From: Polytrichum commune
Taxonomy: Eukaryota; Streptophyta; Polytrichopsida; Polytrichales; Polytrichaceae
Direction of reading: 5' to 3'
NCBI GenBank assembly: GCA_950295325.1
Contig: OX485803.1
Location: 6,820,001 to 6,884,000, forward strand
Length of the DNA stretch: 64,000 nucleotides
In this document: piece by piece, positions 33,931-46,231 of the stretch
Position numbering within the stretch: position 1 is the stretch's first letter
How the letters are laid out: each line of letters begins with the position of its first letter
The notes under the pieces: model-generated
Databases searched by the model: none
What the model was told of the DNA's origin: nothing
The model's input: the letters and a program-made list of their open reading frames with translations, nothing else
Program-made: the position numbers and the translations under genes

Positions 33931-34115
33931 TGAGTCGCTACGTTTCATATCCAACTCCTTCTTCCCCTCATTTGATGTAAGGTAAGTGGGCCTTAAACGG
34001 ACACTTTCCTCATTGCACTCGTTTCTCAAAAGGATATGAAACACGACATGAATTAGGGCGAGATCATTACATTGATTATCCCAATTACCGAGGGAGGGCT
34101 AATAGTGCGTTTGGG

Positions 34116-34905
34116 AAATTAGTGAAGGTGATATTGGATTTCTTTATGCTATGAAATTAGTGCCACCAAAAGATCATGGAAGCATTGTTCATCCTGGCAT
34201 TATTCGTTGAAAATATTATCCATAACAACACTATTCAATAAATGTACTAGCGCTATTCATTTTGGCGATACTTCATTGCCAAGCATGTGTTTGCATGGAG
34301 TTTTTTTTCTTCCCACTCTACAAGCACTTTAAAGCACACATTGATTTTTTTTTAAATGTATAATAAATGAGCATGGATTCATGGATTTAGTATCACTCAG
34401 TACAAATTTCAGCCCTCACTAATTTTGAGACTTGGCAAAATAATGTGTGTTTCATGAATTAGAACCACGTGCGCTAATTGGGATAATCGATTTAGCAAAT
34501 CCAAATAATGCCCATAGCCACTTTCCTCACAATTTTTGGAGCTTGTATGAATATCCTATACGTTGTCAAAGTGAAGATTCTCCAAGTTATTAAATGATCA
34601 CATATGTCTCCCCATTTTTGTTGAGTATTGCGTCTAGAATGATTAACATTTCTTGAGCATATGGTCTAATCTCATTTCAAAACATGTATTTTTGGTGTCC
34701 GTCCTTGGATCCACACCCTACAATTCTCCACTCGAATATTGGCGTATGTTTGAGACGAGGTGTTGAATTAGGCACGTCTACCTTAAGGTTTGTGCTATAC
34801 TTTATGTGATCTCTTCTTAATATATTTGAGTGTTATATGGCAAGGTTCATAGTAAAGAACGTACACCAAAAAGACATGTGTTATAATGGGATTACATTAC
34901 GAGCT

Positions 34906-34944
<39 letters not shown>

Positions 34945-35679
34945 GCCTTGTTTTAGGTTCAATACTTAACATAATTATGATCTATGTGATCATTCAAGGA
35001 GAAAGAGACTCTTCACTTTGGAGCTCTTCAACACTCAAGCACTCAAGCTTTGAAGGCATGTTACACCGACCATAATAGAACTCTAAATTTCAAATGGACA
35101 AATGTTTCTCAAAATGGGAATTTTTTAGCACGTTTGTTTTTTATGGCGTAGCTATTGAAATTCTATATATTCCAAAGTTTAATCACAATAATCCATCGTG
35201 GTTTTCCTTAATGCCACGTAAAGTGTTCACATCTAGCAAGATATTTTCACAAATCTACCGCTCAAAGAATAAATAACTTGACTTTTCATAACTATATGGG
35301 TTGTAATTAATCTAAGCAATCATATTAAATTTCATCTTTCATCAAAACAATGAGATTTGTGTAACTATGGTGAATTGCATGTACATTCAATGTGAAGGAT
35401 CAACATACTTAGACCAATACGAAATTGAAGCAACACCGTAATTCACGCGCCGGTGGCACCATCGAAGAGACCTTTCATTCTTATACATTATACAAAGGAA
35501 CAAGCATAGTATGGATGTGAACATTAAAACAATGTATCATAAATTTTCTTTTGTGAAAAACTACATAAGACGTTAAAAAATATACTCATGTAACACAAGC
35601 TAAGAAATTGCAATACCCCCTCATCCTTCAATGGTTGAATGTTGATGAAATCACCCTCACACATAATAAAATGCCAACT
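34116..35679. repeat. Dispersed repeat, copy 1 of a 1.55-kb segment
   Basis: This matches 53484-55830 from AAATTAGTGAAGGTGATATTGG-type sequence at the left to CACATAATAAAATGCCAAC at the right, at high identity. It lacks the 797-bp insertion present in copy 2, providing an empty site at 35353-35360 (GATTTGTG). It contains a long TA microsatellite (34909-34940) that is much shorter in copy 2. No coding frame is apparent. The type of element is unknown. From 35680 to 36078 I see no gene. Confidence 0.9.
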
Positions 35680-37516
35680 CCAAAGATTCTATATAGGGAT
35701 GCGCACTACATAGTCCATGGACATAGACTGGTCCTCTCCCTCGCCTATTCTGGACAGTGGATCTTAATTAGGGATTAGATGACCTCAATGTGGGACAAAT
35801 CATATGGTTATGTTATGTAACCTCACCGGTTGCCTAACTTATGGTAGCGTTACTGTTTTAGTTGCTCATACCTAATTATAAACTAAGCATTCAACATAAG
35901 AAAGAGCGTTGTTTTTGTTACGCGTTTTATGGCACAACCCTTGCATGTCAACATGCATTCATATTCCAATCTTAAGTAAACCTTTCAGTTTTCAAAATAG
36001 CTTATATGATGGTGTTTTGAAAGAGGACAATTTCCACAACAAGAGTTGTTTTATACAACAATTCAAGCATAACAAATCGCCGGACGCTAAAGAACCCCTA
36101 TTGAGCTATGTTGGCCTAAGAATCCGTTGCCCTTGGCCCACCTGCTAGTGCCCAAACCAAAATTTACTGGTGTTGCCCACATTGTTGCCCGTAGCTTGCT
36201 TGACCAGACATAACCATGGACAAAGTAAGCTCCAACCGTGTTAGTCATCCTTTGAGCCACATAACTTCATTGGACATTGTGAACATTCATTCATCCCATC
36301 TCTTTGAATTTGCATCACATTTGCTAGTATGTTATGCAAACGAAATCTACTAAAATATTATACACCAGTTCCAAATCTAGATCCAGAAATGTGTCATACA
36401 CCAGATCTAGAATTGTGTCATGCACCAGATCTAGAATTGTGTTACGTAATGAAATTAACGAATTCGAACTTGTTAGTGTGCACAACTATTTCATACAAAT
36501 AGTGCTTATAGTCAAGTGGTCTTCCTTTCTAAGCCTATGATATTTCGATTTTATAGCTCAATTTAGGTACCTTTTTGTTTTGTGTCTACGCTCACATGAT
36601 TTGTAGGTTGTGCACGAGTATTTTTTTATCGCACTTCATTCAAGTTATGTACTAGCAGTTGACATGATGTTATGAGATTTTACTATGTCTAATGATTGTG
36701 TTGATTCATTATAATCTACCATTCATATCAGTGTAGACTTATGATTGTTTTGTATCCATTCGGTTGGATTGTCACTTATGAGTTTTTGTGAGTTTCTAAT
36801 CTGTTAGTTAATCCAATTGGTTTACTAACACTAACTTGAATTATGTTGTAGTTTGCGCAAAATATTTACAATTCTCATTACAAGAGAGTCAACTTCATCG
36901 ACTTCAGATCCAACTACGAGACATATGACAAAAGTGCCAGTTTAATCCGGTTATTTTTACAACGACATTCTACATGTGTTTTTATTTGAGGACAACCAAC
37001 AATCTAGTTTGCAAATTTAGTGGTGTAGTCATCTTTTGTATTCAAGGGCAAAACATAGTACTAAACTATGAAAGTAAAAATTTTGATTGTCAGGATGGAT
37101 TTTAGGAGAAACCTTAGCTGCAACATTTACAAACTAGACTCTCTATTAGAATTATACACTTTATTACTTACGTCAACTCAAGTTGATGTTCAGCCATGAA
37201 ATAAAAATTAATTTTCAAAATTATCTCTAATTTGTATATGTCATGTTAGATGTATTATGTAAAATTTGTTATGCAAAATTTGTTTGGGAGAATGTATGAT
37301 CTCTATTATGTAAAATCAGTCTGGTAGAATCGATCATGTCAACTCTATTTTGCAAGATTTGTTATGCAAAATATGTAATGCATAATGTGTTGTGTACAAT
37401 ATATGAATACGCAACATTATTTGAATTTTATATATTTTGGGATGAATGAACACTATTTCATTTGATATTTTTAATTTATCCTTGCAACAATTATATCCTT
37501 CTCCCTTAAGCAACAT

Positions 37517-38881
37517 CACGGGGGGATCACACCCTCTTACATTTTGTAACAACGTGCGATAATGGGGTATTTAATGGGGGGGTATTTATGCACCTCTCGG
37601 TATTTTTTCCCTCCCTATTTGTAGATATAAAGTTGCTTTGACATATTTTTAAGCACCCTATGTTTATTTGTAATTTTTTGGAGAGACCAATTTTTAGTAT
37701 CATATTTTTTTTATAAATTGTACAGGTACCAAATAATGAACATAATACTATAGCATTGCAAAATCGACTATGTGAGCAACAAACGTTCCATACCATCCAT
37801 CTTGTCATTTAATCGGTTTCAATTAGTTATACCAATGCTAAAACATTCAAAGTACCATTCAAAACACAATCAATAACACTTGGAGTTTAGTCAAAAGATT
37901 ACCAATGAACATGGAGATGACAAAATGTACAAGCTAACATAGACAAGTTGTAAACACGGATAGAACAAAACAAGAAATATAATCAATTGTCATAAGACAT
38001 AAAAATTTTGCATAATTATCTACTCCAAAACAAAAGATTGCATTCAATTGAAAAAACTAAATACACAAATTAAAAACAATTTCTTTAATTGTGTTCACAA
38101 ACACATTCAACCTTGTACCAAATATTTACAATGTGAAGGGTTAGGATATAACTATGCACCCTCCAATACATGTCAAGGTACATATCAATATCTTCTCTTA
38201 TGTCATGATAAGACAATTTTTTTGGAGAGGTTTAACACCAATGATGACAAAGAACTAAAACTAATTGTTGGCATGAGGTAGACATACCTCACGAGAGTGG
38301 AGCAAGCCAAATTTTTGGCGCTTGTGAAACATCCTGTGTGAATGCTGTGAATGCTGTGAATGCTATGGAGCAAAGAAGAAAGCTCCAAAAAATGTGTTTT
38401 ACCTACCGCCTTTGTGTCACGCTTCACCAATGCAAGACCTCCTACCCAAACGCTTCACCGCCTTCACACCACTATGCTTGTCCAAACCCTAAACAAACCC
38501 AAGGGCCGTTGAGAAGTCACAACATTCCTTCTCCCAATAAAATCCACAACATTTCCCTCCAAACTAACACGTTTTATTCAAATTTGGACAAAATTACACA
38601 ATTCTTCATCCAAGTAGTCTAACCCATAATTATTCTATTGATTCTACTACACACATTTGGGGGGATCCAATATCTATAATCCTATTTTTTTCTACTGATT
38701 ACTAAAATGGAGTAAAATTTATACATTCACCGCCTTATTTTACATATAAACATGTAGGGGACATATTTCCAAAGCTATGGTAGATCTAATGAATGTATAA
38801 ATTTTACCCTCAACGAATTAAATTGACCCTATTTTTTTTATCTCACGTGGTTTCTAAAATTCCGATAGTCACCTCCCCGTG
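37517..38881. mobile_element. CACGGGG-type element with 8-bp TSD, nested in the MULE (G1)
   Basis: It begins CACGGGGGGATCACACC and ends GGTCACC-like/CCTCCCCGTG; reversed, the right end is CACGGGGAGGTGAC. The perfect 8-bp repeat AGCAACAT flanks it (37509-37516 and 38882-38889). It matches 58870-60558, where a smaller family member has inserted; here that target (CTATGTGA near 37770) is intact. Short conserved open frames (for example around 38048-38280) recur in the other copies but I recognise no protein. Confidence 0.92.
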
Positions 38882-39589
38882 AGCAACATGCCTTTTGGAT
38901 GATCCTCTGGTGTATCCTTTAAAAACAATTCTATATATATTTTTTAAGAATGGTTGTCATTGCGTATAATGAATACCATCGTGTTGTATTTAAAAAAAAT
39001 AAAATTGCACATTTTTCTTGCAATTAAATGATTATGTTTTCTTTTACCAACTCTCTTATCTTTTATTTGTAATGGCTCATGTAAAGGCAACCGGATCAAA
39101 CTGATACTTTTGTCATTTGTTTCGTAGTTGGATCTGAAGTCGATGAAATTGACTCTCTTGTAATGAGAATTGTAAGTATTTCGCGCAAACTACAAATTCA
39201 AGTTCGTGTTGGTAAACCAATTGGATTACCTAACATATTAGAAACCCATAAAAACTCATAAGTGATAATTCAACTGAATGGATATAGAACAATCATAAGT
39301 CTACACTAATATGAATGGTAGATTATAATAAATCAATACAATCATTAAACATAACAAAATCTTATAACACCACGTCAACTACTAGTACATAACTCAAATG
39401 AAGTGCGATAGAAAATACTCATACACAACCTACAAATTATGTGAGTGTACATACAAAATAAGAAGGTGTCTACACTGAGCTATAAAATCAAAATATCACA
39501 GGGTAAAAAAATAATCGCTTAACTATAAACATTATTTGTATGAAATAGTTGTGAGCACTAACAAGTTTGGATCCGTTAATTTCGTTACT

Positions 39590-39835
39590 TAACACAATTC
39601 TAGATCTGGTGCATGACACCTTTCTGGATCTGGTGCATGACACAATTCTAGATCTGGTGCATGACACATTTCTGGATCTGATGCATGACACAATTCTAGA
39701 GCTGGTGCATAACACAATTATGGATCTCGTGCATGACACAATTTTGGATATGATACATGATATACTTACGGTTATGGTGCATGGCACGATTTTGGATCTA
39801 GCTCTAGAAGTGGTGCATAATATTTTAGCATATTT
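39590..39835. repeat. 24-bp tandem repeat in the right MULE arm, about 10 units
   Basis: Units resemble GATCTGGTGCATGACACAAT. The left arm (36355-36445) holds only about three to four units of the same repeat in reverse. Because 24 is divisible by three, both strands show long open frames of an 8-residue repeat (for example DLVHDTIL); these are by-products, not genes. Confidence 0.9.
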
Positions 39836-41176
39836 TGTTTGCATAACATATTAGCAAATGTAATGCAAATTCGAAAAGATGAAAGGAATGAATATTCACA
39901 ATGTCCAATGAAGGTTTGTGGCTCGAAGGATGACTAACGCGATTGGAGTTGACTCTGTCCATGGTTATGTCCGGTCAAGCAAGCTACGGGCAACAACGTG
40001 GGCAACACCAGTAAATTTTGGTCCGGGTACTAGCGGGTGGGCCAGGGGCAACCAATTCTTAGGCAGACAAAGCTCGATAGGGGTTCCTTAGTGTCCGGCT
40101 AACAAATCAGTTTGAAGGCAAGTCCTTCAAACACACTTGATGCTGAGATTTCTGACAGGTTTGAGACCAATCTGCTCACATCAAACCTTCTCTGGACTAT
40201 GCACAGATTGTACTAAATAAATTTAATAAGAACAAAGTTGAATAATCCCTGCTCAGGACCCTTGTTGAGGATAAGACGGTAAGTACACACATACTTCCCA
40301 GAATTTGAATATAGCTATTATGGTGCCTTACAAAATGCTGGCATTCATATGTTTATCAGAGAAGTAAAAAGTCAATTCAGATATATGATCAAATGTAAAA
40401 TTTTGCCTTTCTCGGCTATGATTATCAAGCACCGAATCAGTGCAGAAAGTATAATAATGTCTGGCTTCTTGAGCTTTATATCACTGAGTCTTTTGATTCT
40501 CAAGTGCTGAGTAAGTGTATAGAGTGTAACAGTGTCTGGCTTGCTTTGCTTAATCACTCAGTTTCTATGACTTGAGAAGCCCGATTGAGGGGTTTCTCAT
40601 ATGTAATCCCAATGCAACTTCTTCCAGATGTTACTCTATACCGTCTATTAGTACGAAATCTACATATCTTCAAAGGGAACCTCAAAAGTAGAATTGAGGC
40701 TCTCCAAAAGCTGTAATGTTAAGTTCTATATATACTAATCTAAAGCCTTCACTCATCTTTGAAGACGGTGAACTCCTGTAGACTAGAATGTCCAGTGACT
40801 AAGATTTCTCACCATCAAATTGTGTTAGACTACATACATTGTAGACTCCCTTTCCTCACTGCTGCAAACTGTTACACACGAGCCCAAACTGTTGCACTGC
40901 TGCAATTCCCTCTCGGAATCCTGCTCCATAGATGGGAGATGAGTCTGTCGCAATCTGGTGAAGAACGAACTCACCCAAATGCTTTTGAGAAGCAGTGTTG
41001 ACTTGTTTCCCACTTCCAGGTAATGATTTCCCCATCCTGGCTTTCTTGAGTGTTGTCAACTATATGTGTGACATTACTTGACATATACCCTCCTCTACTG
41101 AAGGTCGCAGGTGGGGAAATCCTCCTACAGTCACCACCAACACCAGAATTAAAGTAAGAAGACATGAAGCCCTTAC

Positions 41177-42991
41177 CTTCACCATGAAACCAGGACTCAA
41201 GGGTGTGGCCAAATCTTTTCTGGCATACATATAATGACCGGCATTTTTTGTCTTGTGCCTGGATGCACTAACAGTTGAGGACAGATGACAACACAGTAGA
41301 TCTACATTTTTTAAATTAAGATTCATACACCAGGATCTTAGCACTCACTTATTCCAAGTGAACTCAGTATGAAGCATCTAACCATTGACGAAGGAGTGTG
41401 ATGGAGTGCAAAATAAGGTGCCTCAACAAAGATCTAGAACTGTGCACTCACCTACCAGACGCAACCATGCATACATAAGCTCATGTGCTATGATAGAGCC
41501 TGTGAGAAACCTGCATCCCCAATACTAATATCACTCAGAACATAATCCAGTTCACCAGAACCTATAAAATGAATTACAGAACATCAGCACATGTCTACAC
41601 GAGGAACTAAATTACCTCTGCATCACCTGAAAATAGGTCATCGATTTCTTCTGCCACGTCAATCCAACCTTCCTGTAAATAAAAGTGTTCTTTAGCGTTT
41701 CCACCTCTTCGTGAGCTGAGAAACGTTGCACTTAAAAGAATATAAAATACATGAAGCAGCATACAGTCACTTTGCAGAAAATAGAAGTGCAGAGACAGGT
41801 TTGTCCACATGAACAGTAGAAAGAAATGCTTTTATTGATAGATCTAACCAACTCTTATTTAATATTGTATAGAAGAGAATCATTTTTACATCTATGAGCT
41901 GAATGTATAATAGTTTGTGAAACGGTGTCAAACATTGCCAAGCATTTCAGAACAAGAAAAAAAACCTGTTGAATGAGGACAGGCACGGCACCCTTCAGGC
42001 TCCCGACAAACTGTTTCTCCTCAATTATGAATACCATTTGCTTTGCAGCCTTCATGATAGCCTGTTCATCAGACTGGTATTGAATTATCTCCTCCAGATG
42101 AAGAATTTAAGTAGCAGTATCCAAGTTCAGGTTACTAATTTTCTTTGCGAAAAACATTCACACACAATAACCACTGTGGTCCAAAGCCAGTTCTAAAATG
42201 AACATAAAATACGTCGTATAAGGAAACTCTCCAAAGTGAAAGCGAGACATGGCATGTGTGTTCTCTTATACCTCAAATTCAATGTACTTACTAATTCGTA
42301 CTTCGTGGATGATTCATACAGCTCAGAACATATTTCCAAAATTAAGTACAAGGAGAATATGAATTTGGCCAGCACACCTTACTTTCTCCTTTAAAATTGA
42401 CTGACGGCCTTCTGCTCCCCTGCGTCCTACAACTGCAAAGAGAGTGCCTTCTTGTACTGCATCTGCATCATCGCATGCAATATCCAGCTGCAAGAAGTGT
42501 CATGCAATTCAACATTCACAAAAATGTTCGAATAAACACACTCGCAGTGCAACATCCAAGAAATAAAACGCATCTCCTCTCTACTTTCTTTCTTTCATGC
42601 CTGTCATCGCAAGAATATCCTTGCTACATCTCAACAAATGTAGTTCGCTCATAACAAGAAATCTTCCGTAACAACCAGAAGTTGCACATCCAAATTAAAA
42701 TGTCCGAGTCTTCTCGATCCATCAGGTCATGCGATGAAAAAATAAGCAGACTCACAACGCAACATCCAAGAAAAATGGTGCATATCCTCTCTACTCTCTT
42801 TCCTTTCATGCCTGTTATTGCAAAAACATCCTTGCTACATCTCAACAAACATAGTTACCTCATAACCGAAGTCTATAGTTTATCATATGACTGACTCTGA
42901 ACGAATATAAAATGTTCATACCTGTGGTTGTTCTTCGAATGAAGCAAGGGGAACTCCTGCCTGAGCTGCTGCAGAAGCACCTGAACTTGAC
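41177..42991 (-). CDS. RPI4: Ribose-5-phosphate isomerase-like protein (RPI4-like, NagB/RpiA fold), partial or decayed
   Basis: Consecutive minus-strand exons join in frame: 42991-42922 (enters in phase 2), 42487-42383, 42061-41966 and 41672-41616, all with good GT-AG borders. Together they read ASAAAQAGVPLASFEEQPQ, LDIACDDADAVQEGTLFAVV, QMVFIIEEKQFVGSLKGAVP and WIDVAEEIDDLFSGDAE. From memory this order matches plant chloroplast RPI4-like proteins (AGIPL...DFA.DDAD...EGTL..IIGRR, then EEIDDLFLGDAEVWRR). The N-terminal substrate-binding GxGSG part is not found upstream. After GDAE the expected WRR...GGDFP tail is absent: a phase-compatible exon (41258-41177, AQDKKCRSLYV) and a last exon ending at 40856 or 40973 look unrelated to the family. 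The gene may be truncated, rearranged at its 3' end, or a pseudogene with intact middle exons. The product would be plastid-targeted if complete. Confidence 0.75.
42545..42866. repeat. Imperfect tandem duplication in an RPI4-like intron
   Basis: Segments 42545-42660 and 42755-42866 share GCAACATCCAAGAAA, CTCTCTAC, CTTTCATGCCTGT and CCTTGCTACATCTCAACAAA, about 208 bases apart. Non-coding, between the first two recognised exons. Confidence 0.85.
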
Positions 42992-43567
42992 CTGAGTGAA
43001 TGGACAGACATGTATTGTATTCTCGTGAGTGCAAACCATCCATCCAATTAACTGAATTTACATGAGAGATCAATTAGTCAGTAGCCACACTACGAATAAC
43101 TTCGTCAACGGACTTAAAGGATAACAACTCCTGTCTGTCAAATATCACTTTAAAACAGGAATTGTCGAGAGTCCCTCAAAGATCTTGCTCTCCAGTTAAG
43201 TTAGTGGGTGAGATCGAGAGAGAAAGAAAATTTCTGAAAAGGGTCTACAGTATGCACCAAGCACCAAGCAGAGTTCGAGATTGTTGGTATTGCCACAAGA
43301 ACGAGAGTTTCCCGAATACTGTGCACCAGGAGGACATCGGAATAGTTTATGTGTTCCATATTAAGAGTTGGTGTAGGGCTTCCCAACGGAGTGTTGTCGA
43401 CCTAGCAACACCAGGAAAATAGTCTTAGATTTACTTTGTGAATGCCATTTTTTCCATGTGGCATGGTGTATTCCACCACCAGGAGTAAAAATAAAAGATT
43501 GAAACATGCAATGTTTCATACCTTCAACAATACTTGTGTTTACCATGTCTGGATACCTTTATCTTTC

Positions 43568-43708
43568 TCACATTCAAAAGTGTGGGTCATTACCATGTTG
43601 TTGGTTTGGAGGTCGTAGGGGAATTCTTAGAAGTTTCCCACATTCAAAAGTGTGGGCCATTGCCATGTGGTTGGTTTGGAGGTCACAGGGGAATTCCATC
43701 AGGGACTG
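43568..43708. repeat. 70-bp tandem duplication
   Basis: Two units containing CACATTCAAAAGTGTGGG, a small palindrome, followed by CCATGTKGTTGGTTTGGAGG and GGGGAATTC. The offset is exactly 70 bases at the CATTCAAAAG word (43571 and 43641). No gene is evident in 43000-45050. Confidence 0.9.
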
Positions 43709-44000
43709 TCCCATTATTCACGGATGCGCAATATTTCCATATGAGTGTAAAATGGTTGCATACAAGCAGGTAAAGTGTCCTCTTTTCCCATATGGAAATG
43801 CATTATATGCCCCTTGCGCGTACGGAGCTCACGTACTGGACATTATTTCGGCTGGAAGTAAGTCTTACATTGGAACACCAATTACGTCTTGAAGGGAGCC
43901 ACTTCTAAGCTTCTCACCGATGTAGTTGATAGCCATGCTCGAAGCGAGACCTGTTCCTAGGCCGACGGTCATCCCACTCCTTACAAAGTAGTCCAAGAAT

Positions 44001-44090
44001 CATGGTTGTGAGAATCATGGTTGTGAGAATCATGGTTGTGAGAATCATGGTTGTGAGAATCATGGTTGTGAGAATCATGGTTGTGAGAAT
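44001..44090. repeat. 15-bp tandem repeat, 6 units
   Basis: AATCATGGTTGTGAG is repeated six times almost perfectly, then degenerates into AATCAAG units to about 44130. A separate 28-bp duplication of AACAGGAGCGACGCCTGTGAA lies at 44379-44432. Confidence 0.95.
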
Positions 44091-45054
44091 CAAGAATCAA
44101 GAAAATCAAGAATCAAGAATCAAGAAATCTGGGAAAGGAAGTCATGTGGTCAGATCGATGAAGTTGAGAACAGCACAGAGTTGAAGCAGAGAATCTTGAA
44201 CAGTGAAACATGTACCATGAAGTAATCAAGAAACGTGGGTAATCAGAGTTTCAATAAGCAAAGGCTTGTGATAAACAGAAAATCGTTGATAAGGGGCAGA
44301 TGCGAGAAGAAATCGATGAAGTAAGAGTCCATTTGAGCAAAACAAGAAGCGATAGGGATTGCGAGATGTAGCTAAACAAGAACAGGAGCGACGCCTGTGA
44401 ATTGCAAGAACAGGAGCGACGCCTGTGAACTGTGAGAAGGCCCATAACCTTTAGAACTAATACAACTCTAGTAGTCTCTACAGATGAAGCAGGAAAGACA
44501 ACACTTATACAAAGATGAATATATTGCAGGAAAGAGAGTGATTAACAACTGCTACAGGGCAGCAATATATAGTCTACAATACTCTACTTAGTGACTGTCA
44601 ATGAACTAACCTGTGAAGACTAATTCTATACTAATACTAATTCTAAACTAATCCTGTACTAAACTAACTAATCCAAAACTGTGCACGTCAAGCTGTCGAG
44701 AATCTGCACCGCAGCGTAGAATTCATCTTTCTAACAGCGGTCCGTTATCTGACTTTCCGATTGAATGATGTGCCTATCCGAAGTGTGAGTTCAAGTGACA
44801 TCATCAAACAGATGTATTAATTCAGGCGAACTAATTTAGCAGTGTGACGGATTTTCTTTGACTATGGTGTCTTAGTACGTTACGAAATCTTCTTACCAAG
44901 GCTAACTTGATGAATTCAGTTAGTTAAATCTAAGGGAGATCCAGAGTGTCATTCCTACGTTGTCTAGCCATGTGTAGTTCTGACACTCTTGTATCCACAC
45001 ACTCTTGTATGAACAATGCACGAGAATCAGTATCCAAACATTCAAAATCACATG

Positions 45055-45540
45055 CTAAAGATTCCTGGCATTAGCCAACAAGGCAACAACATATGAAGCT
45101 GAAATGCTTAGAGCTTGCTTCAATAAACTCAGAATTGCCAGAACTTCTGCTGCTTTCCGAACAGGCAGTTCTGCGACATAATCCTGGTGATAAACACAAC
45201 AATGCACATATCTGAAGAGATACATCCAAATGCGATGCTCTACATTACACATCCTATGATCCTTGATTTTCTACAGCGAAAAAGCAATACAATGTCCAGA
45301 AATTCATTCATAAGCCAAAGACTCCTGGCATTAGCCAACGAGGTAACAACAAATGAAATTGGCATGCTTAGAGCTTGATTCAATCAACTAAAAAATTCCA
45401 GAAACTTCTGTTGCATTCCGAACAGGAAGTTCTGCGACACATTCCTGGTGATAAACAAAAAAATGTACAAATCTAAACACATACTTCCAGATGCGATGCT
45501 CCAGACTGCGCATACTGTGATCCTTAATTTTCTATGTAGT
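45055..45540. repeat. Tandem duplication (~245 bp offset) containing a possible exon
   Basis: Segments 45055-45290 and about 45315-45540 are related throughout. On the minus strand copy 1 has a splice-like TTATCACCAG at 45185 followed by an open frame DYVAELPVRKAAEVLAILSL running to a stop at 45055. In copy 2 the same frame is broken by stops. I do not recognise the peptide. It may be an orphan exon of a neighbouring minus-strand gene. Confidence 0.55.
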
Positions 45541-45639
45541 GCGCATCCCTATATAGAATCACCCTCACACATAATAAAATGCCAACCACAATCACCGGGG
45601 GTTTAAAAGAGATTGGATTATGTCTTGAAATATTAATAA

Positions 45640-45835
45640 CTATACTGAATATGACATTTAGTGTCAAATGGTAACTTTTTGGATGACACTTCTTATGAAT
45701 AGGCTTATAAATATTGTCATGGATGATGGATGATGGATGAGTTAACATTTAGTGTTGGTGACACCATGTCGTGGTCTACAATTAGTATTGAGCAAGACAA
45801 TTAGAATTGGTGGCATTAAATATCATATTTACACT
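45640..45835. mobile_element. Internally deleted C-family MITE (C3)
   Basis: It starts CTATACTGAATATGACATTT and contains GGATGACACTTCTTATGAATA, then jumps to GTGGTCTACAATTAGTATTG before a degraded right end. Order and orientation match the element at 4131-4501, with about 170 bp missing from the middle. Confidence 0.7.
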
Positions 45836-46231
45836 ATTATACTACACTCAATAGTGAACACAATTGGGAGGACCTATATATCCAATAAAGAAATCAACAA
45901 ACATGCACTTCGAATAACCATAACTAAATAAGGGGAGGCCCGATTTTGGCATATGCTTCATCCTAGATTTGCTAGTGCAACAAGGGTTTTGTTGTGTAAA
46001 TCTAATCAGTAGCAGTTGGAGAACATGAAAAAGGAATCAAACAACACCCACATACCTTATGTTATGTTTATTACACAGTCCAGAATGTAGTGGCCTTGCT
46101 CAGTGGACGAGCAACTGTTAAGCTTACTATGCACTAGAACTCACGGAGGCTAAAGGCCAACCACCAAAGTGGAGGCGATTACCTGACTTAAGCAACAACT
46201 TATATATACCGCATGCACATTTCATGCGAAG

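Larger units (their letters stand above)
36079..40099. mobile_element. Mutator-like element with ~0.9-1 kb TIRs and 9-bp TSD (H)
   Basis: The left arm (36079 to about 36960) and right arm (about 39080-40099) are inverted copies. They begin GCCGGACGCTAAAGAACCCC and, reversed on the right, GCCGGACACTAAGGAACCCC. A perfect 9-bp direct repeat TAACAAATC flanks the element (36070-36078 and 40100-40108). Long TIRs plus 9-bp duplications define TIR-type MULEs. No transposase is recognisable between the arms, so it is non-autonomous. A 1365-bp MITE of the CACGGGG family is inserted in the centre, leaving about 2.65 kb of original element. Confidence 0.92.

Noticed and set aside
39488-39854. Repetitive open frames on both strands (SRIVSCTR and DLVHDTIL repeats)
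   Set aside because: They follow from a 24-bp tandem repeat in the MULE arm, which keeps all frames open; there is no evidence of a protein.
44001-44130. Regularly repeated short units that could be mistaken for a CRISPR array
   Set aside because: The 15-bp units are directly contiguous with no unique spacers and the genome is eukaryotic; it is a minisatellite.
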